A DNA stretch of 64,000 nt from CAYNJG01 sp964397295 (GTDB lineage: Bacteria > Planctomycetota > Planctomycetia > Pirellulales > Pirellulaceae), in NCBI GenBank assembly GCA_964397295.1, contig CAYNJG010000001.1, positions 62,001-126,000 of the forward strand, written 5' to 3'. Each line of letters begins with the position of its first letter. Within the stretch, counting starts at the first letter, position 1. This document shows positions 27,458-35,850 of the stretch, piece after piece. The translations under genes were made by a program, and so were the position numbers. Below the pieces are notes generated by a model. It was given only the letters and a program-made list of their open reading frames with translations. It searched no databases and was not told the origin of the DNA.

Positions 27458-27667
27458 ATGGCTGACGTAAAGATCCGACTTCGAGACAATGGTCCCTTCG
27501 TAGTGGAAGGCCCTGTTACGCTGACTGATGTGGATGGAAAAGAGTTTACGATTGACTCTTCCAAGCCCGCGATTGCACTTTGTCGATGTGGTGCCTCGGC
27601 AAACAAACCGTTTTGCGATGGCGCGCACAACAAGTGTGGCTTCGAATCAGCCGAACGCGCCGAGTAA
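27458..27667 (+). CDS. CDGSH iron-sulfur domain protein
   Basis: This 69-residue protein has the CDGSH-type 2Fe-2S signature CRCGASANKPFCDGAH (three cysteines and one histidine ligand), the labile cluster site found in mitoNEET-like proteins. A ribosome-binding site AAAGGA ends 6 bp before the ATG. The first half (VKIRLRDNGPFVVEGPVTL) is typical of bacterial stand-alone members. Redox sensing or iron-sulfur transfer is the usual proposal; the exact role is unknown. Confidence 0.92.
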   Translation: MADVKIRLRDNGPFVVEGPVTLTDVDGKEFTIDSSKPAIALCRCGASANKPFCDGAHNKCGFESAERAE

Positions 27668-27872
27668 ACAACTTTTCCCCACACGCACGTTCGTAGACTT
27701 TCGTACTCGCGTTTTTGTAAACACAAGCGAGAAAGAAGTTTACATTCATCTATGTTGACACTTGTTCAACCCGTGGCGAACGAAAACATGCGTCGATAGG
27801 ATCTCGTTCCTTCAGTTTTTCAAACAATTGGCTGGCGACTCTCACGAGTTCGTCGGTGATAGGAACGAACGC

Positions 27873-28715
27873 ATGGAATCGCGCGATGTTGACGTAGTTT
27901 CCGATGCCGATACGGCATCACTCGACAAAGCCTCACTACCCTACGAAGGTCGTTGGAGTCGGTTGGTCAGTACGACCAACTGGGAAAAAGGCCAGATCGT
28001 TTTCGAATGGAGAAATGCATTGAAGGAGCAGGAGGCTCCAGCCAGCGAATACGCAGATGATGCGTGGGCTCGGCGTGTCGGTGGTGTGACCGGACAACAC
28101 ATCGGTCGTCTTCGACGCGTCTTTGAACGTTTCGGCGAGTCGAACTCGCAATACGACGGTCTCTACTGGAGCCATTTCCAGGCGGCCCTGGATTGGGACG
28201 ATGCCGAAATGTGGCTTGAGGGTACGATACAGAACAAGTGGTCCGTATCGAAAATGCGAAAGGCTCGCTGGGAAGCAATAGGCGCACCCGAAGAACTGAA
28301 GCCTTCAGAAGAAGACATCATCACAACAGAGTTGAACGAAGATCTTGACGTCCGTGAAGACCATGAGCCCATGGTTTCTCAATCAACAGTAGGCGACCCT
28401 GATGACAATCGTGTTATCGAGGGCCCCGACTTTGGCGACGAAGACGAAGAAATGGCATCGGTTTCGAAAGAAGCCGACGGTGGTCCTCATATCTATTCCG
28501 AAGACGACAACACGACGGTTCCTTTCGTACGTCCGTTTGAGAATATCCCGGACCTACCAGAGGACGTGGGCGAAGCGTTTGAATCATTCAAGCTTACAAT
28601 CATCCGCCACAAAGCTGAGGATTGGCAACAGATTGCTCGAGAAGATATGCTGTCAGCTCTTGAGTCCTTGAAAGAGCTGACGCTCGCACCCGCGACTTCA
28701 GATTCTTCTTTTTAA
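27873..28715 (+). CDS. Conserved hypothetical protein with acidic C-terminal region
   Basis: From the ATG at 27873 (after AGGAAC) the protein has 280 residues. The first 130 are tryptophan-rich and helical: WSRLVSTTNWEKGQIVFEW, then YDGLYWSHFQAALDWDDAEM and NKWSVSKMRKARW. The second half is very acidic and low in complexity, ending in a helical segment (EDVGEAFESFKLTIIRHK). No signal peptide or membrane helix is seen. The helical part reminds me of DNA-binding helper modules with a helix-turn-helix, but the resemblance is weak and I do not assign a function. It lies 34 bp before bioF in the same direction. Confidence 0.6.
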   Translation: MESRDVDVVSDADTASLDKASLPYEGRWSRLVSTTNWEKGQIVFEWRNALKEQEAPASEYADDAWARRVGGVTGQHIGRLRRVFERFGESNSQYDGLYWSHFQAALDWDDAEMWLEGTIQNKWSVSKMRKARWEAIGAPEELKPSEEDIITTELNEDLDVREDHEPMVSQSTVGDPDDNRVIEGPDFGDEDEEMASVSKEADGGPHIYSEDDNTTVPFVRPFENIPDLPEDVGEAFESFKLTIIRHKAEDWQQIAREDMLSALESLKELTLAPATSDSSF

Positions 28716-28749
28716 TTATTGTTCGCCAACTCCGCCGCCAAACATATCT

Positions 28750-29904
28750 ATGTCACTCGACTGGATCGATGATGAACTCGAACAGTTGAAGTCGGCGAGT
28801 CTGCTGCGACAACGCGTAAGCAGAACAGGTAAGCTCTGCGCGACGATAACCGTCGATGGTACATCGTATGTGAACTTCGGCTCGAACGACTATTTGGGAA
28901 TCGCCGCCGATCCGAAACTACAAAAGACGGTTAGCGACACGCTCGAGCAAAACGGTTGGGGCAGTGGTGCCAGTCCCCTGATCGTCGGTCGCGGGGAACT
29001 ACACGCGGAACTCGAAACGCAACTCGCCATCTTCTTGCAAGCCGAAGCTGCTTTGCTTTTCCCGACGGGTTTCGCAGCGAATGCTGGAACAATTCCCGCG
29101 CTGGTCGGAAAACCAGATGTCATTTTCAGCGATGCGAAAAATCACGCCAGCATCATCGACGGATGTCGCCTGTCCGGCGCGAAGACAGTCGTATATCCGC
29201 ACTTGGATGTCGATGCGCTCGCGGAACTCCTGACGACTGAAGGAAGCGAAAAGAAACTGATTGTTTCCGATAGTCTGTTTAGTATGGACGGTGATATAGC
29301 TCCATTGAAACAACTCGCTAACCTCGCAGAGCGTCACGAAGCGATGTTGATGGTCGACGAAGCTCACGCTTTGGGTGCCTACGGCGGCAAGAATGGAGGT
29401 GGTGTTGCCGAAGAACAGGGAGTTGCAGAACGGATCGATGTTCGCGTCGGTACGCTTAGCAAATCTTTTGGTAGTCACGGTGGTTTTGTCGCTGGATCGC
29501 GGAAATTGATCGATTATTTGTCGAACCGTGCAAGGACTTACGTCTTTTCCACCGCCGCGCCAATTGCAGCGACTGCTGTGGCGCTTTCCGCACTGCAAAT
29601 CGTTCGCGATCAACCCGAACGTAGACTGAGGCTTCGGTCTATCGCAGAACGGATTCGGGCGGAACTAAGCAAACAAGGCTGGCAAGTTCCGAAACTAGGT
29701 ACGCATATCGTTCCTGTTACCATCGGCGATCCAGCGCGGACTTTGGACATTGCCGGCCGACTACGCGACGATGGTTTTTGGGTGCCATGTATCCGACCTC
29801 CTAGTGTGCCGCACGGCGAATCATTGTTAAGGATCAGCTTATCGAGTTCGCATAGCGATGAGATGATTGATGACCTGATCGGTGCTCTCGCTCGACTACG
29901 TTAA
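28750..29904 (+). CDS. bioF: 8-amino-7-oxononanoate synthase
   Basis: This 384-residue PLP enzyme of the alpha-oxoamine synthase family condenses pimeloyl-thioester with alanine, the first step of the biotin ring pathway. The sequence shows NFGSNDYLGIAADPKL, the PLP aspartate and histidine in MVDEAHALGAYG, and the PLP lysine in GTLSKSFGSHGGF. Size fits BioF. Related enzymes (KBL, other alpha-oxoamine synthases) share these motifs, so the substrate is likely but not proven; other bio genes are not in the window. Confidence 0.85.
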   Translation: MSLDWIDDELEQLKSASLLRQRVSRTGKLCATITVDGTSYVNFGSNDYLGIAADPKLQKTVSDTLEQNGWGSGASPLIVGRGELHAELETQLAIFLQAEAALLFPTGFAANAGTIPALVGKPDVIFSDAKNHASIIDGCRLSGAKTVVYPHLDVDALAELLTTEGSEKKLIVSDSLFSMDGDIAPLKQLANLAERHEAMLMVDEAHALGAYGGKNGGGVAEEQGVAERIDVRVGTLSKSFGSHGGFVAGSRKLIDYLSNRARTYVFSTAAPIAATAVALSALQIVRDQPERRLRLRSIAERIRAELSKQGWQVPKLGTHIVPVTIGDPARTLDIAGRLRDDGFWVPCIRPPSVPHGESLLRISLSSSHSDEMIDDLIGALARLR

Positions 29905-29950
29905 TGTTCACGCGCATGGATTCTTTCCAATCTACCCCTCGTTAGAGCGA

Positions 29951-29977
29951 TATACTAATTGTGAGCAACTACTCACA
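29951..29977 (+). promoter_or_regulatory. Possible promoter -10 box with adjacent inverted repeat before the TPM gene
   Basis: TATACT at 29951-29956 is a good -10 box, though no clear -35 was found. It is followed by TGTGAG-CAACTA-CTCACA (29960-29977), a perfect 6-bp inverted repeat that could be an operator. Such short repeats also occur by chance. Confidence 0.3.
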
Positions 29978-30038
29978 CGTCGAATAATCTCGCAACTCTG
30001 CGGGATGTCTTAGGAGGTGCAATTTCTAGGGGCTATCT

Positions 30039-31325
30039 ATGAAAAACGTTGGGCTAGCGGTATGCGCGTTATTTCTCTGCGGTAGTGTGGCTTTCGGTCA
30101 ATCTTATTCTCGACCGACAAATGGATTCGTTCTTGACAAGACTTCTACAATTTCGGGAAGTGACAAGCGACAGATCAACGAAGTCTGTCGCCAAATAAAA
30201 AGCGAAACGAACGGCGAAATCATGGTCGCCATCGTGCCGACAACGAACGGACAAAACCCTCGGCAATTCGCTACAAAACTATTCAACCGATGGAACATCG
30301 GTCACGCCTATTCCAATCGAGGCGTACTGGTATTCGTGGCCATCAACGATCGCAAAGCCGAAATCGTACTCGGCGACGGCATCTACGGTGCGCGAGAAGA
30401 AACGATCGCGCGATCCATCATTTCAGATTACATGATGCCCAAGTTCAAGCAACGCAAACCGTCGGTAGGCACAAGGATCGCTGTTGAAGAATGTGCGAAA
30501 CAGTTTTTTCGAACAAACGAAACTGTTGATACTGCGGTGGAAATAGAGACTGCCGAACCAACTTTGGATCGACCAGCAAATGTACAAGTTGCCGCGGCAG
30601 TATCGCCGCCAGAAATCGTGTCCGCGGAATCGGATGTGTTTAGCGACGAGCTTTCACGCGAAACGCAGGTGGCGACCGTTTTGCCTGAGCATCCCGTGAC
30701 CGATGATCAACCAGTCGAGAACAACCCGCCGCAGATACGACCTCGGAATCCGAACCGCAGAAACAGAAACGACGGTGGCGGTTTTATGACTCAGCTGCTC
30801 TTGCTATTGGGCGGTGGAGCATCTGCGGGCGGAGCTGGCTTTGGCTTCTATCGACTGGCAACCGCCCGTCGCCGGCCTCGGAATTGCGAGCGTTGCAGTC
30901 AACCAATGATGCGGCTCGACGAAGTGGCCGACGATGCTCACTTGAATGAAGCGGAGCGACTGGAAGAGAAACTTGGCAGCGTCGACTATGACGTTTGGGT
31001 GTGTAGCGGCTGCGATCATGCACAGAAACTTAGATACGGTGCGTTCTTTACTCGCTACAGCAAGTGTCCAAGCTGTCGAGCAAAAACAGCTTCGTCCACG
31101 ACATCAACGATTCGACGGGCTACCACGATGTCGACGGGACTGAAAGAAGTCGAGGAGGCCTGCGAGAACTGCGACTACCACAGGATCACCGAGCATATTA
31201 TTCCACAGGTCGTTGAGAATAATCATTCCTCGTCGAACTTTTCTTCCGGTGGCGGCGGAGGGGGAGGTTCGTTTGGCAGTGGAGGCGGAACTAGTTCCGG
31301 AGGTGGCGCGAGTGGTAGCTGGTAA
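30039..31325 (+). CDS. TPM-domain membrane protein with zinc ribbons and glycine-rich tail
   Basis: This 428-residue protein has a signal peptide (VGLAVCALFLCGSVAFGQ) and then a TPM domain (YgcG/Psb32 type, about residues 27-150) with TNGFVLDKTSTIS, GEIMVAIVPTTNGQNP and RGVLVFVAINDRKAEIVLG. After a linker, one membrane helix (residues about 249-270, glycine-rich LLLLLGGGASAGGAGFGFYRL) leads to cysteine pairs (NCERCSQPM, VCSGCDH, KCPSCRAK, CENCDY) that look like zinc ribbons, and a Ser/Gly-rich end finishing in GASGSW. TPM domains have been linked to photosystem II repair and to membrane protein quality control, with weak phosphatase activity in plants. The glycine-rich end with terminal Trp is common in YgcG-type proteins. 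Confidence 0.8.
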   Translation: MKNVGLAVCALFLCGSVAFGQSYSRPTNGFVLDKTSTISGSDKRQINEVCRQIKSETNGEIMVAIVPTTNGQNPRQFATKLFNRWNIGHAYSNRGVLVFVAINDRKAEIVLGDGIYGAREETIARSIISDYMMPKFKQRKPSVGTRIAVEECAKQFFRTNETVDTAVEIETAEPTLDRPANVQVAAAVSPPEIVSAESDVFSDELSRETQVATVLPEHPVTDDQPVENNPPQIRPRNPNRRNRNDGGGFMTQLLLLLGGGASAGGAGFGFYRLATARRRPRNCERCSQPMMRLDEVADDAHLNEAERLEEKLGSVDYDVWVCSGCDHAQKLRYGAFFTRYSKCPSCRAKTASSTTSTIRRATTMSTGLKEVEEACENCDYHRITEHIIPQVVENNHSSSNFSSGGGGGGGSFGSGGGTSSGGGASGSW

Positions 31326-31386
31326 GCCGGCAATGACTAGCCGAATCAACGGCAGTGGCGCGGGGCGCACGCCGCTACTGCGAGGC

Positions 31387-32121
31387 CTAGAAGTATGTTT
31401 GTAGGCGCGGTTTGATGACGATTTCTGGGACGTGCGCTCGAGGTGGTAGCGAACAAATCGTGAGGACCAACTCGGCGACGTCCTGTGGTTGCAGCATTCG
31501 ACTGCGATGCTCATCGGAGACCGGATTCGGCCGTTGCTCCAACAATGGTGTGTCAACTTCGCCTGGATAAACGTTCGTGATGCGAATACCATTCGGGGCT
31601 TCTTCTTGCCCGACTGCCGTGCCTAGCGCTGTCATAGCGAACTTTGAAGCACAGTAAGCAACACCGCCTAACTCAAGCGCTCGCTTTCCCGCCACGGAGC
31701 TGATATTGATGATCGTCCCCGATTCTTTGTCCCGCATCGCTGGCAAGACGGCGGCCATCATGTTGTAAGCACCTGTTGCGTTGACTTTTATAACGCGATC
31801 CCAGTCGTCCGGATTCATGTTGGCCATTGATCGATCGCGAATGTTGATTCCCGCGGCGTTCGCAAGGACATCGGCTGTGCCGATCTCCTTATTGAACCAG
31901 TCAGTCAGTATCGCAACAGAGTCTCGTTCAGCTACGTCAACTGTGTGAAACAGGATCTCGCCGGGGCCATCGTACGCCTGCTGTGCTTCTTTAAGCTTTT
32001 CTTCACGACGTCCACCAATCGCAACACGATATCCAGCTTTTGCCAACGTGTAAGCGATCGCTTGACCAATCCCGGTTGCACCGCCCACGACCAACGCATT
32101 TTTTGATTCTTCGTTTCCCAT
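31387..32121 (-). CDS. Short-chain dehydrogenase/reductase
   Basis: This 244-residue SDR has the cofactor loop VVGGATGIGQAIAYTL, a basic GGRREEK after the second strand (favours NADP), NAAGIN, the catalytic serine in INISSVAGK and the YCASK motif. An alternative start at 32139 adds six residues (MGYIHP). The residue pattern is that of general clan 41 (YdfG-like) reductases; substrate unknown. It is divergent from the RDD gene. Confidence 0.85.
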   Translation of the reverse strand: MGNEESKNALVVGGATGIGQAIAYTLAKAGYRVAIGGRREEKLKEAQQAYDGPGEILFHTVDVAERDSVAILTDWFNKEIGTADVLANAAGINIRDRSMANMNPDDWDRVIKVNATGAYNMMAAVLPAMRDKESGTIINISSVAGKRALELGGVAYCASKFAMTALGTAVGQEEAPNGIRITNVYPGEVDTPLLEQRPNPVSDEHRSRMLQPQDVAELVLTICSLPPRAHVPEIVIKPRLQTYF

Positions 32122-32139
32122 GGGATGAATATATCCCAT
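32120..32139. promoter_or_regulatory. Inverted repeat between divergent SDR and RDD genes
   Basis: ATGGGAT-GAATAT-ATCCCAT is a perfect 7-bp inverted repeat that includes both candidate SDR start codons. It could bind a dimeric regulator of either gene; chance is a real alternative. Confidence 0.25.
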
Positions 32140-32235
32140 TCGAAACCGATCAACAGTACGGAAAAGGGATAACGACCCACCGTCGTACTTTGCTAGAATC
32201 AGCTATAAGTTCCGGCACCAGGTATTCATTCGATA

Positions 32236-33117
32236 ATGGTTCAACGCGAAAAGCCACTCGACACGACAATCGAGATCGTGACTCCCGAGAATATCTCGTT
32301 CGATTATCGATTGGCGGGTCCGTTTCGTCGATTGCCAGCTTTTCTAATCGATCTGTTCCTGCGATTTGCAGTTCTGATGGGCCTCATTTTTGTCACGAGC
32401 ATATTTGAGGCGATCGTATTCTCATCGAATGAGCTTAGCATGGCGATCTATCTGGTCGTCTGGTTTCTGATGGAGTGGCTCTATGGCGGAGTCCTAGAAA
32501 CTTACTGGAACGGACAGACGGTCGGTAAGAGACTAATGGGCATAAGAGTGATTTCAGCGGATGGACAGCCGATCACCGGCATGCAAGCGATGCTTCGCAA
32601 TTTCTTGCGTTTTGCAGACATGATGCCCATGGTCCCACTGGGAGCGTTCACAGGAACTCCGACCGGATTCTCAATTCCGCTTTGCACATTTGCGTTGGTA
32701 ATCCCGCTGCTGAATTCTCGGTTCCAGCGATTCGGTGATATTGTCTGCAGTACCATGGTCATCATGGAAGAGAAGAGCGGGCTGATGGATACGCCTCGAT
32801 TCGAAGATCCACGCGTCGCACAACTGGCAGCTGAGTTGCCACCCGGTTTTAAGATCAGTCGCTCGATGGCGAAAGCTCTAGCCACCTACGTTGATCGAAG
32901 ATCGTTATTCTCGCCGCCTCGCCGCCGTGAAATCTCCGAACACCTTGCGAAACCGCTGCTGAACAAGTTCCAACTACCAGCGGACACCAGTTACGATCTA
33001 CTATTGTGTTCGCTGTACCACCGCGCATTCCTATCAACAGAAGATGATCAAGAAGTTATGCCGCGTGCTTACACTGAGGCAAAAGGAAATCCTTTTTTGA
33101 TAACTGACGCGAAATAA
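32236..33117 (+). CDS. RDD-family membrane protein
   Basis: This 293-residue protein carries an RDD domain: LAGPFRRLPAFLIDLFLRF gives the conserved Arg and Asp residues, and the end of the domain reads WNGQTVGKRLMGIRVISADG, a typical RDD segment. About four hydrophobic helices follow. The soluble C-terminal part from about residue 185 is not recognised. RDD proteins have been associated with transport or membrane stress, without a firm general function. It is the first gene of a plus-strand operon running to at least 39859, with 25 bp to the next start. Confidence 0.82.
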   Translation: MVQREKPLDTTIEIVTPENISFDYRLAGPFRRLPAFLIDLFLRFAVLMGLIFVTSIFEAIVFSSNELSMAIYLVVWFLMEWLYGGVLETYWNGQTVGKRLMGIRVISADGQPITGMQAMLRNFLRFADMMPMVPLGAFTGTPTGFSIPLCTFALVIPLLNSRFQRFGDIVCSTMVIMEEKSGLMDTPRFEDPRVAQLAAELPPGFKISRSMAKALATYVDRRSLFSPPRRREISEHLAKPLLNKFQLPADTSYDLLLCSLYHRAFLSTEDDQEVMPRAYTEAKGNPFLITDAK

Positions 33118-33142
33118 CTAACGACGACTTCGAGTGCAAATC

Positions 33143-34159
33143 ATGAAGGTATCAGAATTACTCCAGCAACGACGCTCGCAATGGCAAGAGCTGGAGCGAC
33201 TGTGCGAAAAAATCGAAACGCAAAAGCGCGACTTCGTGTCCGCGGATACTGTGTCGCGATTTGCGCTCTTATACCGATCTACATGTGCCGATCTGGCGCT
33301 CGCCGATGAATACCGACTCCCGCAGAATACGACAAACTACCTACATCAATTAGTCGGTCGCGCACACAATCAACTCTATCGCAGCCATCGCTTCAACTAC
33401 GACTCATGGCATCACACCATGTTCGTTGAAGTACCGCAGAAAATTTTCAACGATGGCTGTGTGCAACTGGCGTTTGTATTATTCTGGGGCACATTCATGT
33501 TGTCCGCCTTTTTGTCGGCGTCCACGGTTCGCTGGCCCGACTTTGCCGAAACGGTATTGCCACCAGCAATGCTTGAACAGATGGAGGAGAACTTTGCGGA
33601 ACCGATGTCCAGTCGACCGCCAGGCCAAAACATCATGATGGCGGGCTTCTACGTTCGCCATAACACTGGCATCGGCCTACAGTGTTTTGCAAGTGGTTTG
33701 TTGGTCGTACCAGGTATTGTGGTGGTGATTTTCAATGCCGTCGTACTTGGATCTAGCTTCGGCTACTTCGCCCGAGGTGACGTCGCTGCCGGAATCAACT
33801 TTTATGAATTCGTTACGGCGCACGGACCATTTGAATTGACAGCCATTGTTTTGTCGGCCGGTGCTGGACTTCGGTTGGGACTTGGTTGGATTAAAACCGA
33901 CGGTCTAACGCGAAGTAGTTCACTGCAAAAAACAGCCAAAGAAGCCATGCCATTAATGTCTGCTGCGGTGTTTCTGTTCTTTGCGGCGGCGCTCATCGAA
34001 GGCTTCATTTCTCCATCTAGTTTCGTCAACATCGGATTCATCATGGAGGCCGCTGGCATACCGTTTGACCCGTACGTCATTAAAGCCGCGGTTGCCGTAT
34101 TTTGTAGCGGCTCGTTGATGTTCTACTTTGTGTTTTTGGGTTATCCCCGTGAGACTTGA
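33143..34159 (+). CDS. SpoIIM-like (DUF95) membrane protein
   Basis: This 338-residue protein begins with a helical soluble region (VSELLQQRRSQWQELERLC) and continues with about five membrane helices. The pattern NVNxx-GLxCFASGLLVVPGIVVV, GYFARG and HGPFELTAIVLSAGAGLRLG matches the SpoIIM/DUF95 family, in which the HGxxE motif is conserved. In endospore formers SpoIIM acts in engulfment; in non-sporulating bacteria the family is found beside RDD and MoxR genes, as here, with unknown function. It overlaps the next gene by 11 bp. Confidence 0.8.
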   Translation: MKVSELLQQRRSQWQELERLCEKIETQKRDFVSADTVSRFALLYRSTCADLALADEYRLPQNTTNYLHQLVGRAHNQLYRSHRFNYDSWHHTMFVEVPQKIFNDGCVQLAFVLFWGTFMLSAFLSASTVRWPDFAETVLPPAMLEQMEENFAEPMSSRPPGQNIMMAGFYVRHNTGIGLQCFASGLLVVPGIVVVIFNAVVLGSSFGYFARGDVAAGINFYEFVTAHGPFELTAIVLSAGAGLRLGLGWIKTDGLTRSSSLQKTAKEAMPLMSAAVFLFFAAALIEGFISPSSFVNIGFIMEAAGIPFDPYVIKAAVAVFCSGSLMFYFVFLGYPRET

Positions 34160-35039
34160 CCAAACTCGAATCGCTATCATCGAACGACGCCAGCCCGAGA
34201 TTCTCGATGCGGCGCTTATGGTGGTGCGCAAATTCTTTTTGCCGGTTGTGGGACTTACGTTGCTGCTGGGGATCCCGTTCTCGTTTTTGAACCATTGGCT
34301 AGTTAGCTGGATGGCTGACGACATGACGGAGATAGCATCAAAGGCTCGATACGTTTGGGCCATTTGCTTGTTGACCTATGTCGAGGCGCCGCTGGCGTCC
34401 GCACTAACAACGAGTTACATCGGGAAGGCAATGTTCTACGAAGAATCCACACTGCTTGAACTGCTTCGCCGTGTCGCTGGATTGGGTTTACGACTGTTTT
34501 GGGTCCATGGGATTCAACGAGGCGTCGTAATAGTTGTTCTGCTTTTTGCCGTGACAATAGCATCCGAAGAACCAACCTTCGCCGAGTTGTCGCTACCGTT
34601 TATTTGTCTGCCCATTTTCCTACTACGAAGTCTGCGTCCCTACATCAACGAAATCCTGTTGTTGGAACTTAGTCCTTTACGTACCGTCGCCGGCGAAGTC
34701 AGCGCGGGAACGCGAAGCCAACGACTACACGGTCCACATTCTGGAGATCTATTTGGGCGATCGATTGGAATGATTTTGGTCACCACAGGGTTGGGTTTTA
34801 CGATCGTGGGCGTTCTTTGGTTTTGCATGGCGACGCTCACCAACGATTGGAATTGGCACTATCCGATGACTCATTTTGCGTTACCGCTGGCTCTTTGGAT
34901 GTTAGTCGCCTACGTCACGGTTTTCCGATTCCTTAGCTACTTGGATTTGCGGATTCGACTCGAGGGATGGGAAGTTGAACTCAAGATACGCGCTGAAGCC
35001 AACCGGCTCACCGAACGACTGCGATTGGGGGACGCATGA
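34149..35039 (+). CDS. Multi-spanning membrane protein in the MoxR operon
   Basis: With the GTG at 34149, which overlaps the end of the SpoIIM-like gene, the protein has 296 residues. It has about five hydrophobic helices (for example FFLPVVGLTLLLGIPFSF and GMILVTTGLGFTIVGVLWFC) and a basic soluble end. I recognise no domain with confidence. Its stop overlaps the start of the DUF4129 gene in ATGA, so translation is probably coupled. Its place in the operon suggests a membrane component of the MoxR-associated complex; this is inference. Confidence 0.65.
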   Translation: MRLDQTRIAIIERRQPEILDAALMVVRKFFLPVVGLTLLLGIPFSFLNHWLVSWMADDMTEIASKARYVWAICLLTYVEAPLASALTTSYIGKAMFYEESTLLELLRRVAGLGLRLFWVHGIQRGVVIVVLLFAVTIASEEPTFAELSLPFICLPIFLLRSLRPYINEILLLELSPLRTVAGEVSAGTRSQRLHGPHSGDLFGRSIGMILVTTGLGFTIVGVLWFCMATLTNDWNWHYPMTHFALPLALWMLVAYVTVFRFLSYLDLRIRLEGWEVELKIRAEANRLTERLRLGDA

Positions 35040-35842
35040 ACTACTCACGCCAAACCGTTCGTCTCCTAATCATGGCCGTCGTGTACATGTTGGTACTGGT
35101 ATGGCAGCCAACCTTCGCCGCTGAACAAGTTGATCCAATTGAAGGCGCAAAATCGGCGCTCAGCAAAACGAAACAACCTTGGTACGACATAGAAAAAGAC
35201 GCGGTGCGAATCGTTGACGACCAAAAAGAGACGGAAGCCGGAGAACGAAAGGATTGGAAAAAACCAAAACGGCCAGAATGGAGCTACGATTTTGGAAACT
35301 GGTGGAGTTGGGGCGGCACCGGTCAGGGCGGATCCATCCTCAGCAATTTGGTGCAACTTGGCGCATGGATTCTCATCGTTCTCGTTGTCGGTGCATTAAT
35401 ATATTTGTTGGTTCGAACTTTCATGAACCTCGAAGACGACGGTGAATACAATCGTTCAGTCACTCTTCAAGAAAATCGAACCGACGAACAGCGGATAGAG
35501 AACCTGCCTATCCAACCCGACAAGAAAAAGGGTGACTTCCTGGCGCTGGCGAAGGCTGCCTATGACGCTGGAAACTACGCCGATGCGATTGTGTATTTGT
35601 TTAGCTATCGATTGATTCAACTCGACCGCGCCGGCTACATTCGCTTAACTCGAGGTAAAACCAATCGTCAATATCTTTCCGAGATAACCAGCGGTCGTGA
35701 GCTTCGAAGTATTTTAGGTTCCACGATTGTTTGCTTCGAAGATGTTTTCTTTGGCAAGCACCCACTCACAAAAGAGCGATTCGAACAGACGTGGCATGCC
35801 AACGACGATTTCGCCAACATCATTGAAAAGAGCACGGTTTAG
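35036..35842 (+). CDS. DUF4129-domain membrane protein
   Basis: This 268-residue protein has an N-terminal signal or anchor (LLIMAVVYMLVLVWQPTFAA), a second membrane helix (LGAWILIVLVVGALIYLLV, about residue 105-127) and a C-terminal helical DUF4129 segment: GDFLALAKAAYDAGNYADAI, then LTRGKTNRQYLSEI. DUF4129 is often found at the end of transglutaminase-like membrane proteins and in MoxR/DUF58 operons, where it is thought to face the cytoplasm. The start overlaps the upstream stop (ATGA). Confidence 0.82.
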   Translation: MNYSRQTVRLLIMAVVYMLVLVWQPTFAAEQVDPIEGAKSALSKTKQPWYDIEKDAVRIVDDQKETEAGERKDWKKPKRPEWSYDFGNWWSWGGTGQGGSILSNLVQLGAWILIVLVVGALIYLLVRTFMNLEDDGEYNRSVTLQENRTDEQRIENLPIQPDKKKGDFLALAKAAYDAGNYADAIVYLFSYRLIQLDRAGYIRLTRGKTNRQYLSEITSGRELRSILGSTIVCFEDVFFGKHPLTKERFEQTWHANDDFANIIEKSTV

Positions 35843-35850
35843 GCGGCACG

